64,000 nucleotides of DNA from Halanaerobiales bacterium (GTDB lineage Bacteria > Bacillota > Halanaerobiia > Halanaerobiales > DTU029), in contig JAKSCG010000014.1 of NCBI GenBank assembly GCA_022360715.1, positions 1 to 64,000 of the forward strand, written 5' to 3'. This document shows positions 1 through 9,515 of this stretch, one piece after another. How positions within the stretch are numbered: position 1 is the first letter of the stretch; each line of letters begins with the position of its first letter. Under the pieces are notes generated by a model, which was given only the letters and a program-made list of their open reading frames with translations, was not told the DNA's origin and did not search any database. Made by a program: the position numbers and the translations under genes.

Positions 1-1
1 C

Positions 2-844
2 CGGGAAAACGGGATGCTGGAAATCAGGAAATTAGGTGGTGTATGGGAGTCAGCCATTTTATGCCAACGTGTTTATGTCCACACAAAGAAGGAAAAAATA
101 GTTGGAATGATTTCACCGATTAATTCACAACCCTTACCGGGAAAACCAGTTACCATAAATGAGGTAGTAGTCGATATCGGGGCAAGTAACAAAAATGAAG
201 TTGAAAGCTGGGGCATATACCCTGGTCAATTAGTAACATTTGCTACCGAAGCCGAAACAATGAAAAATGAACGAATGATTATTGGGAAGGCCTGGGATGA
301 TCGGGTAGGATGTGCGATGGCACTTGAAACAATGAGCGGCCTAAAAGAAGATAAACTGGCTTGCCATTTGTACACTGGAGGAACTGTACAGGAAGAAGGA
401 GGGTGTAGAGGAGCATTGATTGCCGCTAATTTAGTAAAGCCTGATCTTTTCCTGGCACTTGAGGGGCCGCTCGCTCATGATATCAGTGGTAAAAAAGATG
501 CTTTCGGACGTATTGGTCAAGGGGTTTTATTTCGAGTTATTGATCGTGAATTAAAATTAAGCCAAGAACTAAGGGATTACTTTTTAGATATAGCAAAGAC
601 ATATAATATACCTTATCAGTTTTACGTGTCGGCCGGCCGAACTGATGCAGGTCTTATTCAAGCAACAGGTTTAGGAGTTAATTCGGCTGTAATTGCTATC
701 CCGGCACGGTGTCGTCATTCTGCTCAATCAATTATTCACTTGGATGATTATCAAGCAGCTGTAGAGTTTTTAAAACAATTTGCTAAATCATTTAACAGAA
801 CAGTTTATCAAAGCCTATTAATGTGTAAAAACAATAATGTATGA
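2..844 (+). CDS. M42 family metallo-aminopeptidase, 5' end outside window
   Basis: Cytoplasmic dinuclear-metal aminopeptidase of the M42 family, which trims N-terminal residues from short peptides. The frame is open to the window edge (codons from base 2), so the gene is partial; the HxD zinc-ligand segment usual near residue 65 is missing. Visible landmarks are AWDDRVG (bridging Asp), TVQEEGG (catalytic Glu pair), the ALEGPLAHD segment, and RTDAG followed by CRHSAQ with the last His ligand. About 280 of the usual 340-360 residues are present. It is followed after 13 bases by an S41-like and then an M28 peptidase, suggesting one peptide-degrading operon. The first internal ATG (14) is probably not the real start. 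Confidence 0.85.
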   Translation, partial: RENGMLEIRKLGGVWESAILCQRVYVHTKKEKIVGMISPINSQPLPGKPVTINEVVVDIGASNKNEVESWGIYPGQLVTFATEAETMKNERMIIGKAWDDRVGCAMALETMSGLKEDKLACHLYTGGTVQEEGGCRGALIAANLVKPDLFLALEGPLAHDISGKKDAFGRIGQGVLFRVIDRELKLSQELRDYFLDIAKTYNIPYQFYVSAGRTDAGLIQATGLGVNSAVIAIPARCRHSAQSIIHLDDYQAAVEFLKQFAKSFNRTVYQSLLMCKNNNV

Positions 845-857
845 GAAGGTGAAATAA

Positions 858-2435
858 ATGGATCAATTAAATATCACTAATAATACCGGCACACCTGAGG
901 AGCGTGCGGCCCTTTTTGACCAGATTTTAGAGAAGATTATGGCAAGAGATGCCTTTGTGCCGATTAAATTAGCGCGCTTAAATGTCGATGTACGGAAGGA
1001 TATTTTAAAATACAGGGATGAAATGATCGCAGCAGATACTGATGAGAAATTATTGTACACTATTTTAAAAATTAATAATGCCAGAAAGGACCCTCATGTT
1101 AGAGTTTATTTAGTAGAAAACGGTTTAAAAATAGAGGGAACTGAAAAACTAGCTAAGCCGATTCGTATTGATCAAATGGAGAAAAAACAAGCTCCAATTA
1201 GATTTACGGTAGACTATTCCAGACCTGGCAAGTATTTTTTGTTTGTAGCTGATTATGACACTAATATTTATAAATACACAACTAATATTGGACCGGAAAT
1301 CGGAGATAAATTAATTGCCGTAAATGGATATAGTTTTGCAGATTATTTTAATTTAGTAGAGCCTTATCACCGATATGCCACTGTTAATAGTCTATGGTGG
1401 AAAATGGCTACTTTTGTTTCGCAGAAAAGATATGAATACCCACCACATATTTATGGCGAAGAGCTTAACTATTTACTGGAAAGAAAAGATGGTCAAAGAT
1501 ATATAATCAGTCTACCCTATATTTCTGATGTTGACTCGATAACATGGAAAGGCTGTTATAAACAACCCGGTGATTTTCGTTATCCGGATTTTAACTTATT
1601 ATTTAAAACAAGCACCTATGATTTATATAAATATAGCGGAGACCAAAAAATAGTTTTATTAGATTGGCACAGGTTTGATCAAAATATAATAAAAAATATG
1701 GATTACCTGGTTGATTATGCTAATGAAAATAGATTGCTCGACTATGCGATGATCTTTGATGCGACAAGATCTAGAGGTGGAATGCTTGGAGCGTATGCCA
1801 TTCAAAGGATTTCAGCTAAGCCCTTTAAAACTACTTTTGGTAATGTCAGAATAAGCGATATTGTGGAGCCATTTATTCAATATATGCATCAAAGAAGAGC
1901 AACAGATAGCATTAATGAGTCTGTCGATGGTGGAGATTGGTTACTGGATTGGTTAGATACCGATGTAAAACAAGCTATTAAAGAAGAAAAATATTATTCT
2001 AATAATGTACCATTTAAATCAGCGCACTTACCGAAAGATTCAGCTGGTATTCTTCAACCGGCACCAATACATTTTAGTGGCGACTTAGTTTGTTGGTTTA
2101 GTCCGCACGGAGGTTCTCATCTGGATCAATTTTCGGCAATGATAGCCGACAATCATTTAGCTTACACGATAGGAATGCCGACCGGTGGTTATAGTAATAC
2201 CTGGGAATGGGAGGAAACTATCTATTTTCCAATTAGTAAAAAACCGGTAGTTAGACTAATGTATTCGATGGGTCACACGATCAGACCTAATAAGCAGTTG
2301 CTGGAAGGAAATCCGGCCGATGTATCGGAATATATTCCACAAACAAGGGACAACTATTTAAATTATTATCGGATACTTTTAGCTAAGACTTTTCAATATT
2401 TAAAGTGCAAGAAGGGAGATGAGGTAGATGGTTGA
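858..2435 (+). CDS. S41-like (C-terminal processing type) peptidase
   Basis: A 525-residue protein related to S41 peptidases. A PDZ-like stretch (IGDKLIAVNGYSF, about residues 145-157) precedes the S41 core, recognisable from AMIFDATRSRGG (compare the DLRxNxGG strand) and from SPHGGSHLDQ, where the Ser would be the nucleophile. The residue 25 positions later, where CtpA has its catalytic Lys, is Tyr in PTGGYSN. The protein may therefore use a tricorn-like His arrangement or be inactive. There is no signal peptide, unlike most CtpA homologues. A GAGAAGGTG ribosome site precedes the ATG. It overlaps the downstream M28 gene by 8 bases, so translation is probably coupled. The sequence is visibly AT-richer than the biosynthetic genes further right. 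Confidence 0.6.
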   Translation: MDQLNITNNTGTPEERAALFDQILEKIMARDAFVPIKLARLNVDVRKDILKYRDEMIAADTDEKLLYTILKINNARKDPHVRVYLVENGLKIEGTEKLAKPIRIDQMEKKQAPIRFTVDYSRPGKYFLFVADYDTNIYKYTTNIGPEIGDKLIAVNGYSFADYFNLVEPYHRYATVNSLWWKMATFVSQKRYEYPPHIYGEELNYLLERKDGQRYIISLPYISDVDSITWKGCYKQPGDFRYPDFNLLFKTSTYDLYKYSGDQKIVLLDWHRFDQNIIKNMDYLVDYANENRLLDYAMIFDATRSRGGMLGAYAIQRISAKPFKTTFGNVRISDIVEPFIQYMHQRRATDSINESVDGGDWLLDWLDTDVKQAIKEEKYYSNNVPFKSAHLPKDSAGILQPAPIHFSGDLVCWFSPHGGSHLDQFSAMIADNHLAYTIGMPTGGYSNTWEWEETIYFPISKKPVVRLMYSMGHTIRPNKQLLEGNPADVSEYIPQTRDNYLNYYRILLAKTFQYLKCKKGDEVDG

Positions 2436-3843
2436 GCAAATTTTGAAATTAGATAAAGAAATAGTCAGTGAAATTATCTTAGAAAATAGGTGTTACCAAA
2501 GAGTAACAGAACTATGTGAATTAGGGACTAGATTCCCCGGGACTAAGGGAGAGAAACTGGCCAGAGAATACATTTTAAAAGAAATAAAATCATATGGATA
2601 TACGCCAAAAGTAGAAAAGTTTGAACACCTCGGATGGAAGAGAGGTATTTCAGAAGTTAAGATAGTAGAACCGGTAGAGAGAGAATTGTTATCTATCTCA
2701 TTGGCTGGAGCTCCGTCAACAGGAAAAGATGGTATTGATGGAGAAATACTATTTTTAGGGAACGGAACACCTGGTGAATTTGAACAATATAAAGATCAAA
2801 TAAAAGATCGAATAGTCTTTGTTACTAGTCTTGCACCATTGGGTCAATGTACGCCCCCCCGACAGTGTCATCGACGAACTAAATACGGTAGAGCCGTTGA
2901 GTTCGGTGCCAAAGCCTTTATATTTATGAATAGCCAAGCCGGTATGCTACCTCAAACCGGCTCAACCAGACAAAACATGACGGGGGAAATCCCAGCAGTA
3001 ACTATTCCGTTTGAAGAAGGGGAATTATTAAAAAATTTGATAAGTAAAGGACCGGTTAGAGTAAAGTTAGTTGTAGAAAATGAAACTTTCACCAATCAAT
3101 CCGGTAATATAGTGGCAGAACTACCGGGAAAAAAAGGTGATGAAGTTGTTATTATAGGTGCTCATTATGATTGTCATGATAACTCACATGGCGCTCAGGA
3201 TAATGGAACAGGAGTTGCTATACTTTTAGAATTGGCCAGAATAATAAAAAATACAAAGATAAAATTAGAAAAAACAATTAGGTTTATTTTCTTTGGTGTT
3301 GAAGAAATGGCTGCTATTGGGTCTTCATTTTATGTCAAGGAACATCAAGATGAATTAGATAAGATCCATCTGTATATTAACGTAGATGGTTTAGGTTCTG
3401 GCGGCAAAATTTTTGATACCCAGGGCTTTGATGATTTATCGGCTTATATTCTTAGTATATCAAAAGAATTGAATTATCAACTGAAAATACCTAATCCGGC
3501 TTTTTCCGGTGATGCACTTGCCTTTGTTTTTGGAGGTGTACCGGTAGCTGCTTTAAAGAGAAGTGGTTCCCCGGGTATCTTTAATTTCAAAGGTTCAATA
3601 AACAATGAGGATAGAGGATGGGGTCATACTTCTGCTGATACTTTAGATAAAATTATACCATCATCTTTTTATGAGTCGGCCATCTTAGCCGGCAGGACTC
3701 TGATTAGAGCAGCCAATCACAACGGGCCAATTGCCAAGTATAGATGCAAAAAAGAAGTTGCTAATATATTAAAGCACTATGGTATGGACGAAGTTCTTTA
3801 TTATATGAAATGGCCTACAATACCAATAGAATCCAAATATTAA
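2428..3843 (+). CDS. M28 family aminopeptidase with PA domain
   Basis: A 471-residue zinc aminopeptidase of the M28 type. A PA-like insert (about residues 100-215) is followed by the peptidase core: IGAHYDCH supplies the first His, AQDNGTGVA the bridging Asp, FFGVEEMAA the Glu pair, INVDGLG the next Asp and GWGHTSADTLDKI the last His. All expected metal ligands are present, so it should be active. No export signal is visible, although many M28 enzymes are secreted. The start overlaps the S41-like gene and is preceded by GAAGGGAGATGAGG. It probably completes peptide hydrolysis alongside the M42 enzyme. Confidence 0.8.
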   Translation: MVEQILKLDKEIVSEIILENRCYQRVTELCELGTRFPGTKGEKLAREYILKEIKSYGYTPKVEKFEHLGWKRGISEVKIVEPVERELLSISLAGAPSTGKDGIDGEILFLGNGTPGEFEQYKDQIKDRIVFVTSLAPLGQCTPPRQCHRRTKYGRAVEFGAKAFIFMNSQAGMLPQTGSTRQNMTGEIPAVTIPFEEGELLKNLISKGPVRVKLVVENETFTNQSGNIVAELPGKKGDEVVIIGAHYDCHDNSHGAQDNGTGVAILLELARIIKNTKIKLEKTIRFIFFGVEEMAAIGSSFYVKEHQDELDKIHLYINVDGLGSGGKIFDTQGFDDLSAYILSISKELNYQLKIPNPAFSGDALAFVFGGVPVAALKRSGSPGIFNFKGSINNEDRGWGHTSADTLDKIIPSSFYESAILAGRTLIRAANHNGPIAKYRCKKEVANILKHYGMDEVLYYMKWPTIPIESKY

Positions 3844-3849
3844 AAGAGG

Positions 3850-5238
3850 ATGATAATTATCAAAAATGTTAAGGATGCCGGATTTTTAGGCAAAGAAAAA
3901 ATTTCTAGGCTATTGATTAATCAATCAATACCCGGTTCAATCGGACAGATTACAATATATATCCATGGTTTTGTTGAGGCTGTATTTTTAGGAAGACTAG
4001 GGATAACGGCTTTGGCCGCCATTGCTGTGATTACTCCATTAAAGACCATTGCCCGTTCCTTTTCATCTTTATTTGGCCCGCCGGCCGGCGCTTATATTAC
4101 CCGGCTGCTGGGGGCAGGAAAAAATGAAGAGGCTGACCGCATAGCCACCATGGCGATTGCAAGTACGTACATCACATCTGCTGTCATGGTTTTCATTTTT
4201 TATCTAAGTGGTAACAAATTGTTGCCCTTAATTGGGGCTGGGGAGATAATCTTATCAGCAACAAAGGAGTATTATAATATCTATATATTAGGTATTCCTT
4301 TGCTGTGTACCAATGTTGTCTATAATAATTATTTACGGGCTGAAGGTAATCCTTGCCTAGCCATGATTAGCCGAATTATTTCGTCATTAGCTAATATTTT
4401 TTTAGCTCTCCTATTTATTTTCGGTTTTGGTTGGGGAATGAAAGGTGCGGCGTTGGCGACAGTTTTTGCAGCGATAATTGAGGGGACAATTGTTAGTTAT
4501 CATTTTTTTGCCGGAAAAAGCTATCTTAAATTGCGATGGAAATATGTTAGAATCTACCGGGAAGAAATGTTTACCCTAATAAAATTGGGTCTGCCGGTTA
4601 TGATCAGCAATGTTTTTCTTGGATTCACTTCCGGGATTATCAATAATTTTGCCGCAACATTCGGAACGGAAGCGATTGCAGCGGCAGGAATTGTCAATCA
4701 TTTGCGGCAGCTACCCCAAAAAATAATGATCGGATTTAATCATGGCTTTAGGTCCGTTGTGAGCTATAACACTGGGGCTAAAAGATATAACCGGGTTATC
4801 GAAGCGATTAAGCTTTCGATCAAGTATCGATTTTTAACAAGTTCGGTTTTTTCCATTATTATTATCATCCTGGCAAATCCGATTATCAGGTTATTTACAA
4901 CTAATACGCAAATTAATTTTTATGCCCGTTTTGGTGTAATTGCTGTTTTTATTGCTTCACCGGTTGCCCTGTCTTTTCAGATATTGAGTGAACAGTATTT
5001 TCTTTCCATCGGTAAAACTGTTTACTCGTCTATTATTAAACTTGCCAACAATGTTTTATTTCCTTTACCCCTATTAATTATCCTTTCTAATTATTTAGGG
5101 ATAAAAGGTGTTTTTCTATCCCGACCCATAGCGATGTTTTTTGCGGGTTTATTAGGAATAGGATTGGGGATAGACCATATTGGAAAGTTGAAAAAAGAGG
5201 TGGTGGAGCCTAAAAAATCACTTGACATTAAAAGATGA
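3850..5238 (+). CDS. MATE family multidrug/toxin efflux protein
   Basis: A 462-residue inner-membrane protein with about 12 hydrophobic segments in two halves, typical of MATE antiporters that expel drugs or metabolites against Na+ or H+. The first helix region (SIGQITIYIHGFVEAVFLGR) and GAYITRLLGAGKNEEADRIA match the conserved N-half of the family. It starts 6 bases after the M28 gene and is probably in the same operon. The ATG at 3850 lies immediately after AGAGG, too close for normal ribosome binding, so initiation may be at a nearby non-AUG codon (ATT at 3856) or depend on coupling. A consensus promoter for the next operon lies in its last codons. Confidence 0.8.
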   Translation: MIIIKNVKDAGFLGKEKISRLLINQSIPGSIGQITIYIHGFVEAVFLGRLGITALAAIAVITPLKTIARSFSSLFGPPAGAYITRLLGAGKNEEADRIATMAIASTYITSAVMVFIFYLSGNKLLPLIGAGEIILSATKEYYNIYILGIPLLCTNVVYNNYLRAEGNPCLAMISRIISSLANIFLALLFIFGFGWGMKGAALATVFAAIIEGTIVSYHFFAGKSYLKLRWKYVRIYREEMFTLIKLGLPVMISNVFLGFTSGIINNFAATFGTEAIAAAGIVNHLRQLPQKIMIGFNHGFRSVVSYNTGAKRYNRVIEAIKLSIKYRFLTSSVFSIIIIILANPIIRLFTTNTQINFYARFGVIAVFIASPVALSFQILSEQYFLSIGKTVYSSIIKLANNVLFPLPLLIILSNYLGIKGVFLSRPIAMFFAGLLGIGLGIDHIGKLKKEVVEPKKSLDIKR

Positions 5239-5250
5239 CTTAGATATAAT
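5222..5250 (+). promoter_or_regulatory. Consensus promoter for pheA-hisC leader
   Basis: TTGACA at 5222-5227 and TATAAT at 5245-5250 with a 17-base spacer, a full match to the housekeeping sigma consensus. It overlaps the stop codon of the MATE gene (5236-5238). Transcription would begin about 5257, just ahead of the T-box leader. Confidence 0.85.
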
Positions 5251-5281
5251 GTGATTTAATAAATAAATAATTTTTAAATAC

Positions 5282-5528
5282 GGTGAACAGGGAAAGTAGT
5301 TGAAATTGTTTCTTTATTAGAGAGCCGGGAAAAGGTGAGAGCTCGGTAAGCGACATTTTAATGAAGTTCCCCTGGGAGTTATGGGCTGAAAATAATGATT
5401 AGGCCTTATCGGGAGCCACCCGTTATTTGATGGCAGGTTATAAAGGGTTTTTAGTGACCCTGATGTAGCTTTTACCGAAGGTTGGTATAGCAAGTTACCC
5501 CTTGTTCCTTTAGGAATAAGGGGTTTTT
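5282..5528 (+). promoter_or_regulatory. T-box leader, Phe specifier (TTC)
   Basis: tRNA-sensing T-box leader controlling pheA-hisC. Stem I has AAGTAG (5294-5299) on the 5' side and AGAGAGCCGG further on. Its 3' strand reads GAAG-TTC-CCCTG, with CCCTG (5370-5374) pairing CAGGG (5288-5292), which puts the specifier at 5367-5369: TTC, phenylalanine. The T-box proper is GAAGGTTGGTATAG (about 5477-5490); its TGGT bulge would pair with an ACCA tRNA end. The competing terminator is CCCCTTGTTCC (5498-5508) with GGAATAAGGGG (5513-5523) and a short T run. Uncharged tRNA-Phe should open expression. This leader fills the 332-base gap between genes. Confidence 0.88.
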
Positions 5529-5570
5529 GTATTATAAACTATTAATAATAGCGAGAAGGGAGTAGGGAAA

Positions 5571-6455
5571 ATGGATGTTATAAAGGGTGGATACCTGGGT
5601 CCGCCAGGTACTTTTAGTCAACAGGCAGCGGAATTGTTTTTTAGGGAAAGGGAGGTATTAATACCGTTAAAATCAATTAACAGTATTTTTACAGCCCTCC
5701 GGTTAGCGGAAATTGATCTGGCGATCATACCAATCGAAAACTCCCTGGAAGGTTCGGTCAATCTCAGTATGGACCTTTTATTGGAACATAAACTAGTCAG
5801 GATTATCGGGGAAGTTATCGTTCCGATTGAACATTGTTTACTGGTCCCACCCGGGACGGAGTTATCAGATATTAGGGAATTATATTCTCATCCCCAGGCG
5901 ATTGGTCAGTGTAATAAATATGTTAATCAATTCTTGCCGGGAGTGCAGTTAAATTTTACGGAAAGTACCGCTCAGGCGGCGGGGTTAATCAAAGGGAGTA
6001 ATGATAAAGCGATGATCGGTTCCGGTAGATTGTCATTAACCGATAATCTGAATATCCTGGCTGAAAGTATTCAGGATTATCAGCAGAATTATACGCGCTT
6101 TTTGGTGATCGGCTCAGCAGAGAAAGCAGGGATTTATGGTAATAAATACTTCATCGATCAGGAATATAAGACTTCAATCATTTTTACACCAGTGGTTAAC
6201 CAGGCCGGGATTTTATATCAGATTCTTGGTGAATTTGCCCGAGAGCAGATTAATTTAACCAGGATTGAGTCGCGGCCGAGTAAAAGACAATTAGGTGAAT
6301 ATATATTTTATCTTGATTTTGAAGGCCATGCCCAACAATTACAAGTAAATAGAGCGCTTAGCGGTATTAAGCGTCAAGCAAAGGTCTTCCGTAATCTGGG
6401 TAGTTATTTGAAAATCAAGGAACAAGAAGGGAGTAAGGAGTATGCTGAGTGCTAA
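5571..6455 (+). CDS. pheA: Prephenate dehydratase
   Basis: Converts prephenate to phenylpyruvate, the committed step of phenylalanine synthesis. This is the 294-residue monofunctional form without a chorismate mutase domain. The N-terminus has GYLGPPGTFSQQAA, the catalytic segment carries NYTRFLVIG with the Thr of the family TRF motif, and a C-terminal ACT domain contains IESRPSK, the phenylalanine-binding ESRP motif. Feedback inhibition by phenylalanine is therefore expected in addition to T-box control. The ATG at 5571 follows AGAAGGGAG. The 3' end overlaps hisC by 14 bases, so the two proteins are probably made in step. Confidence 0.95.
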   Translation: MDVIKGGYLGPPGTFSQQAAELFFREREVLIPLKSINSIFTALRLAEIDLAIIPIENSLEGSVNLSMDLLLEHKLVRIIGEVIVPIEHCLLVPPGTELSDIRELYSHPQAIGQCNKYVNQFLPGVQLNFTESTAQAAGLIKGSNDKAMIGSGRLSLTDNLNILAESIQDYQQNYTRFLVIGSAEKAGIYGNKYFIDQEYKTSIIFTPVVNQAGILYQILGEFAREQINLTRIESRPSKRQLGEYIFYLDFEGHAQQLQVNRALSGIKRQAKVFRNLGSYLKIKEQEGSKEYAEC

Positions 6456-7563
6456 AATTGAGGACCAAGAAATGCTTAATAAGTTGATCAGAAAAGAAGT
6501 GAGTAGATTAAAGCCTTATCTGGCCGGTAAATCGATCAAGGAAGTATGTAAAGAATACCGATTGGAGCGGGTTATCAAGCTGGCCTCCAATGAAAATCCA
6601 CTGGGAGTTTCATCCCGGGTTAAAGATGTGATCCGACAAGAATGTCAAAATATCAACCGCTATCCCGATCAACTCAGTCGATCATTAAAAACGGATCTTG
6701 CGGAAAAATTAAATATTAGTGACGATATGATTATTTTCGGGAATGGTTCAGATGGATTATTAAAAGTAATTGCCGAGTCATTTTTATCGAACAATAGCCA
6801 GGTAATTATACCTTACCCTACTTTTGTCGAATACACCTTTGTTGCCAATCTGATGGGGAGTAATTTAATCAGGATCTCTCTTGATGATTACCACCAGAAT
6901 CTCCCGGGAATAGCCGAGACAGTCAATAGTAAAACCAGCCTGGTTTTTTTGACTAATCCCCATAATCCCTGTGGGACGATCTTTTCGGCCGGAGAGTTGG
7001 AGTACTTGCTGGATCATATACCTGAGCATGTAATTATCGTGATTGATCAGGCTTATTGTGAATATGTGCAAGACCCTAGCTATCCGGATGTATTAAAATA
7101 TATCCGGGAAGGCTATCCGATCATTGCCCTTAGAACCTTTTCCAAGGCTTACGGATTGGCCGGACTCCGTCTCGGTTATGCCATTGCCCAACCGAAAATT
7201 ATTGAGATCATGTTGAAAGTGCGTGATCCATTTAATGTTAATCACCTGGCTGAGATGGCCGGCAAAGTAGCTTTGCAAGATCAACGGTTTCTGGAGCGAA
7301 CAATTGAAATTAATAAAAGAGGGAAAGCATATATCTACCGGGAATTAAGGAGATTGGGGATTAGTTATGTCCCCACGGAAGCTAATTTTATTCTGGTTAA
7401 TGTTGGGGTTGATTCGGTTGTTCTATTTAATCGACTGATGGCGATGGGAGTGATTGTGCGGCCAGGTAAACCACTCGGTTATCCTAATCATATCAGGGTT
7501 AGTATCGGGTTGCCGGAAGAGAATAAATATTTCCTTGATTGTATTGACAAATCAAGGGCATAG
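6442..7563 (+). CDS. hisC: Histidinol-phosphate / aromatic aminotransferase
   Basis: PLP-dependent aminotransferase of the HisC family, 373 residues. SNENPLG near the N-terminus, NPHNPCGT, and TFSKAYGLAGLRLGY with the PLP lysine at about residue 235 are all present. HisC enzymes in such operons often also transaminate phenylpyruvate. Its position directly behind pheA, under a Phe T-box, suggests that aromatic transamination is the main role, with histidinol-phosphate activity possible; no other his gene is nearby. It begins inside the pheA end after AAGGAG. The promoter for ilvD lies in its last codons. Confidence 0.85.
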   Translation: MLSAKIEDQEMLNKLIRKEVSRLKPYLAGKSIKEVCKEYRLERVIKLASNENPLGVSSRVKDVIRQECQNINRYPDQLSRSLKTDLAEKLNISDDMIIFGNGSDGLLKVIAESFLSNNSQVIIPYPTFVEYTFVANLMGSNLIRISLDDYHQNLPGIAETVNSKTSLVFLTNPHNPCGTIFSAGELEYLLDHIPEHVIIVIDQAYCEYVQDPSYPDVLKYIREGYPIIALRTFSKAYGLAGLRLGYAIAQPKIIEIMLKVRDPFNVNHLAEMAGKVALQDQRFLERTIEINKRGKAYIYRELRRLGISYVPTEANFILVNVGVDSVVLFNRLMAMGVIVRPGKPLGYPNHIRVSIGLPEENKYFLDCIDKSRA

Positions 7564-7572
7564 TAATATAAT
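7544..7572 (+). promoter_or_regulatory. Consensus promoter for the ilv-leu operon
   Basis: TTGACA at 7544-7549 and TATAAT at 7567-7572, 17-base spacer. The -35 lies in the 3' end of hisC and the -10 just after its stop. The downstream leader is only about 45 bases and shows no T-box, so ilvD appears to have its own, differently controlled transcription start. Confidence 0.8.
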
Positions 7573-7622
7573 TATTAATTAAATAATTAAGAGATTTCTG
7601 AGCAGTTAAGTAGGGAGGATTA

Positions 7623-9281
7623 ATGATGAATAGTGATCAGATCAAAGCAGGTATGGAAAAAGCACCCCACCGTTCTTTATTATATGCGTTAGGGTTAAAT
7701 GAGCAGGAACTGAAGAAACCACTGATCGGAATTGCCAATTCCTTTAATGAGGCAATCCCCGGTCATATCCATTTAAACGAGATCGGTGCAGCTGTAAAAG
7801 CAGGGATCTATAGTGCCGGAGGGACACCTTTTACCTTTGCAACGATCGGGGTCTGTGATGGCATTGCAATGGGACATCGCGGGATGAACTTTTCGCTACC
7901 CAGTAGAGAGCTGATTGCCGATTCAATTGAAACTGTTGTCAGGGCCCATAGCTTTGATGGTCTGGTTTTAATCCCTAATTGTGATAAAATTGTACCGGGT
8001 ATGCTGATCGCGGCCTTGCGTTTAAATATACCTACCGTCGTTGTCAGTGGCGGACCGATGTTAGCCGGTAATTATCATGGTAAAGCCATTGATTTGCATA
8101 ATGTTTTTGAGGCGGTAGGTGCGGTTAGGACCGGAAAGATGGCAGCGGAGGAATTAGCAGCAATTGAAAAGGTTGCCTGTCCCGGTTATGGTTCCTGTGC
8201 CGGTATGTTTACCGCTAATTCAATGAACTGTTTAACCGAGGTATTGGGTTTAGGTTTGCCGGGCAATGGAACTATTCCGGCGGTTTATGCTGCCAGGAAA
8301 AGGTTGGCCCAACAGGCCGGAGAAATAATCCTCACTCTGGTCCACAATAATCTGAAACCACTGGATATTGTGACGGCGAGTTCGATTGAAAATGCCCTGG
8401 TCGTAGATATGGCACTTGGTTGTTCTACCAATACCGCCTTACATCTGCCGGCAATTGCCCATGAAGCTGGCCTTGCCTTTAACCTGGAAATGATCAATCA
8501 AATCAGCGAAAAAGTTCCCCATATTTGTAGTCTTACCCCGAGTGGGATTAATCATCTGGAAGACTTAGATCGGGCCGGCGGTATTCCGGCGGTAATGAAA
8601 GAACTGGCCCGGGGGGATCTATTAAAACTGACGGCCAGGACGGTGACTGGTCAGACGATCGGTGAGGACCTGAAAAAATGCCAACATATTGATCATAATA
8701 TTATCAGGCCACTGGAAAACCCTTATCACCACAAAGGTGGTCTGGCGGTGTTAAAAGGGAATATTGCTCCGGACGGGGCAGTAGTTAAACAGACAGCAGT
8801 AAAAGAGAGTATGATGGTCCATCAGGGGCCGGCCCGGGTATTTAAAGGAGAAGAGGCTGCTGTAAAGGCTATTAATGCCGGGCAAATTAAGGCGGGTGAA
8901 GTAGTAGTTATTAGCTATGAGGGACCACGCGGAGGACCGGGAATGAGGGAGATGCTAACTCCCACATCTTCTCTGGCCGGGATGGGGTTGGATGATTGTG
9001 TTGCCCTGATTACCGATGGACGCTTTTCGGGAGCAACCCGGGGGGCAGCAATTGGTCATATTTCGCCGGAGGCAGCCGCCGGGGGTCCGATCGGGATTAT
9101 TAAAGATGGTGACCTGATCTCGATTAATATTCCGGAAAAGAGCTTGCAATTGGAAATTAGTGCCGAAGAATTAGCCCGGCGAACCAAGGATTTTAAACCG
9201 GAACTACCGGAACTAAACGGTTACCTTAAGCGCTATGCCCGAGCGGTCAGTTCGGCTGACCGGGGTGCTGTGCTGGAATAA
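7623..9281 (+). CDS. ilvD: Dihydroxy-acid dehydratase
   Basis: Iron-sulfur enzyme that dehydrates dihydroxyisovalerate and dihydroxymethylvalerate to the keto acids of valine and isoleucine. At 552 residues it has family length. [13 protein letters not shown] (about residues 76-88), [10 protein letters not shown] (119-128) and [15 protein letters not shown] (186-200) carry the cysteines and acidic residues around the cluster and Mg site; GRFSGATRG lies near the C-terminus. AGGGAGG sits just before tandem ATGs at 7623 and 7626. First gene of the branched-chain operon. The cluster should be oxygen-sensitive, fitting an anaerobe. Confidence 0.95.
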   Translation: MMNSDQIKAGMEKAPHRSLLYALGLNEQELKKPLIGIANSFNEAIPGHIHLNEIGAAVKAGIYSAGGTPFTFATIGVCDGIAMGHRGMNFSLPSRELIADSIETVVRAHSFDGLVLIPNCDKIVPGMLIAALRLNIPTVVVSGGPMLAGNYHGKAIDLHNVFEAVGAVRTGKMAAEELAAIEKVACPGYGSCAGMFTANSMNCLTEVLGLGLPGNGTIPAVYAARKRLAQQAGEIILTLVHNNLKPLDIVTASSIENALVVDMALGCSTNTALHLPAIAHEAGLAFNLEMINQISEKVPHICSLTPSGINHLEDLDRAGGIPAVMKELARGDLLKLTARTVTGQTIGEDLKKCQHIDHNIIRPLENPYHHKGGLAVLKGNIAPDGAVVKQTAVKESMMVHQGPARVFKGEEAAVKAINAGQIKAGEVVVISYEGPRGGPGMREMLTPTSSLAGMGLDDCVALITDGRFSGATRGAAIGHISPEAAAGGPIGIIKDGDLISINIPEKSLQLEISAEELARRTKDFKPELPELNGYLKRYARAVSSADRGAVLE

Positions 9282-9515
9282 CCGTACAATCAAATAGAGA
9301 GAAGTATGGAGGAGGAAGTAGTTAGTAGGGACGTACTTCTTTACCATAGAAGAAAAAAGAAGCCAAACAAGAGATCTCTGAATCTTTAATTCAGCTTTGA
9401 TCATTCTGTGGTAATTATTAACCCTGGAGAAACTGCTTCCGGGGATTATTTATTTTGAAGTTAAATTTTGTCTATCGTTAATGAAAGAAAATATTATAGT
9501 TGGAGGGTGATTTTA
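9282..9515 (+). promoter_or_regulatory. Structured leader before ilvB
   Basis: The 234 bases between ilvD and ilvB contain no gene. I see nested complementary segments: TATGG (about 9305) with CCATA, enclosing GAAGTA with TACTTC; then CTGAATctttaATTCAG; then CCCTGGAG/CTTCCGGGG followed by an AT-rich run near 9440-9460, a weak terminator-like hairpin. No T-box consensus (GGTGGTACCG) is present. It may attenuate or stabilise the ilvB part of the transcript; this is inference only. Confidence 0.35.

Noticed and set aside
9468-9515. TTG at 9468 as ilvB start
   Set aside because: No ribosome site; GGAGG is correctly spaced for TTG 9516, where family similarity begins.
9282-9515. Third T-box in the ilvB leader
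   Set aside because: AGTAG-like strings and hairpins occur, but the invariant GGTGGNACCG antiterminator element is absent.
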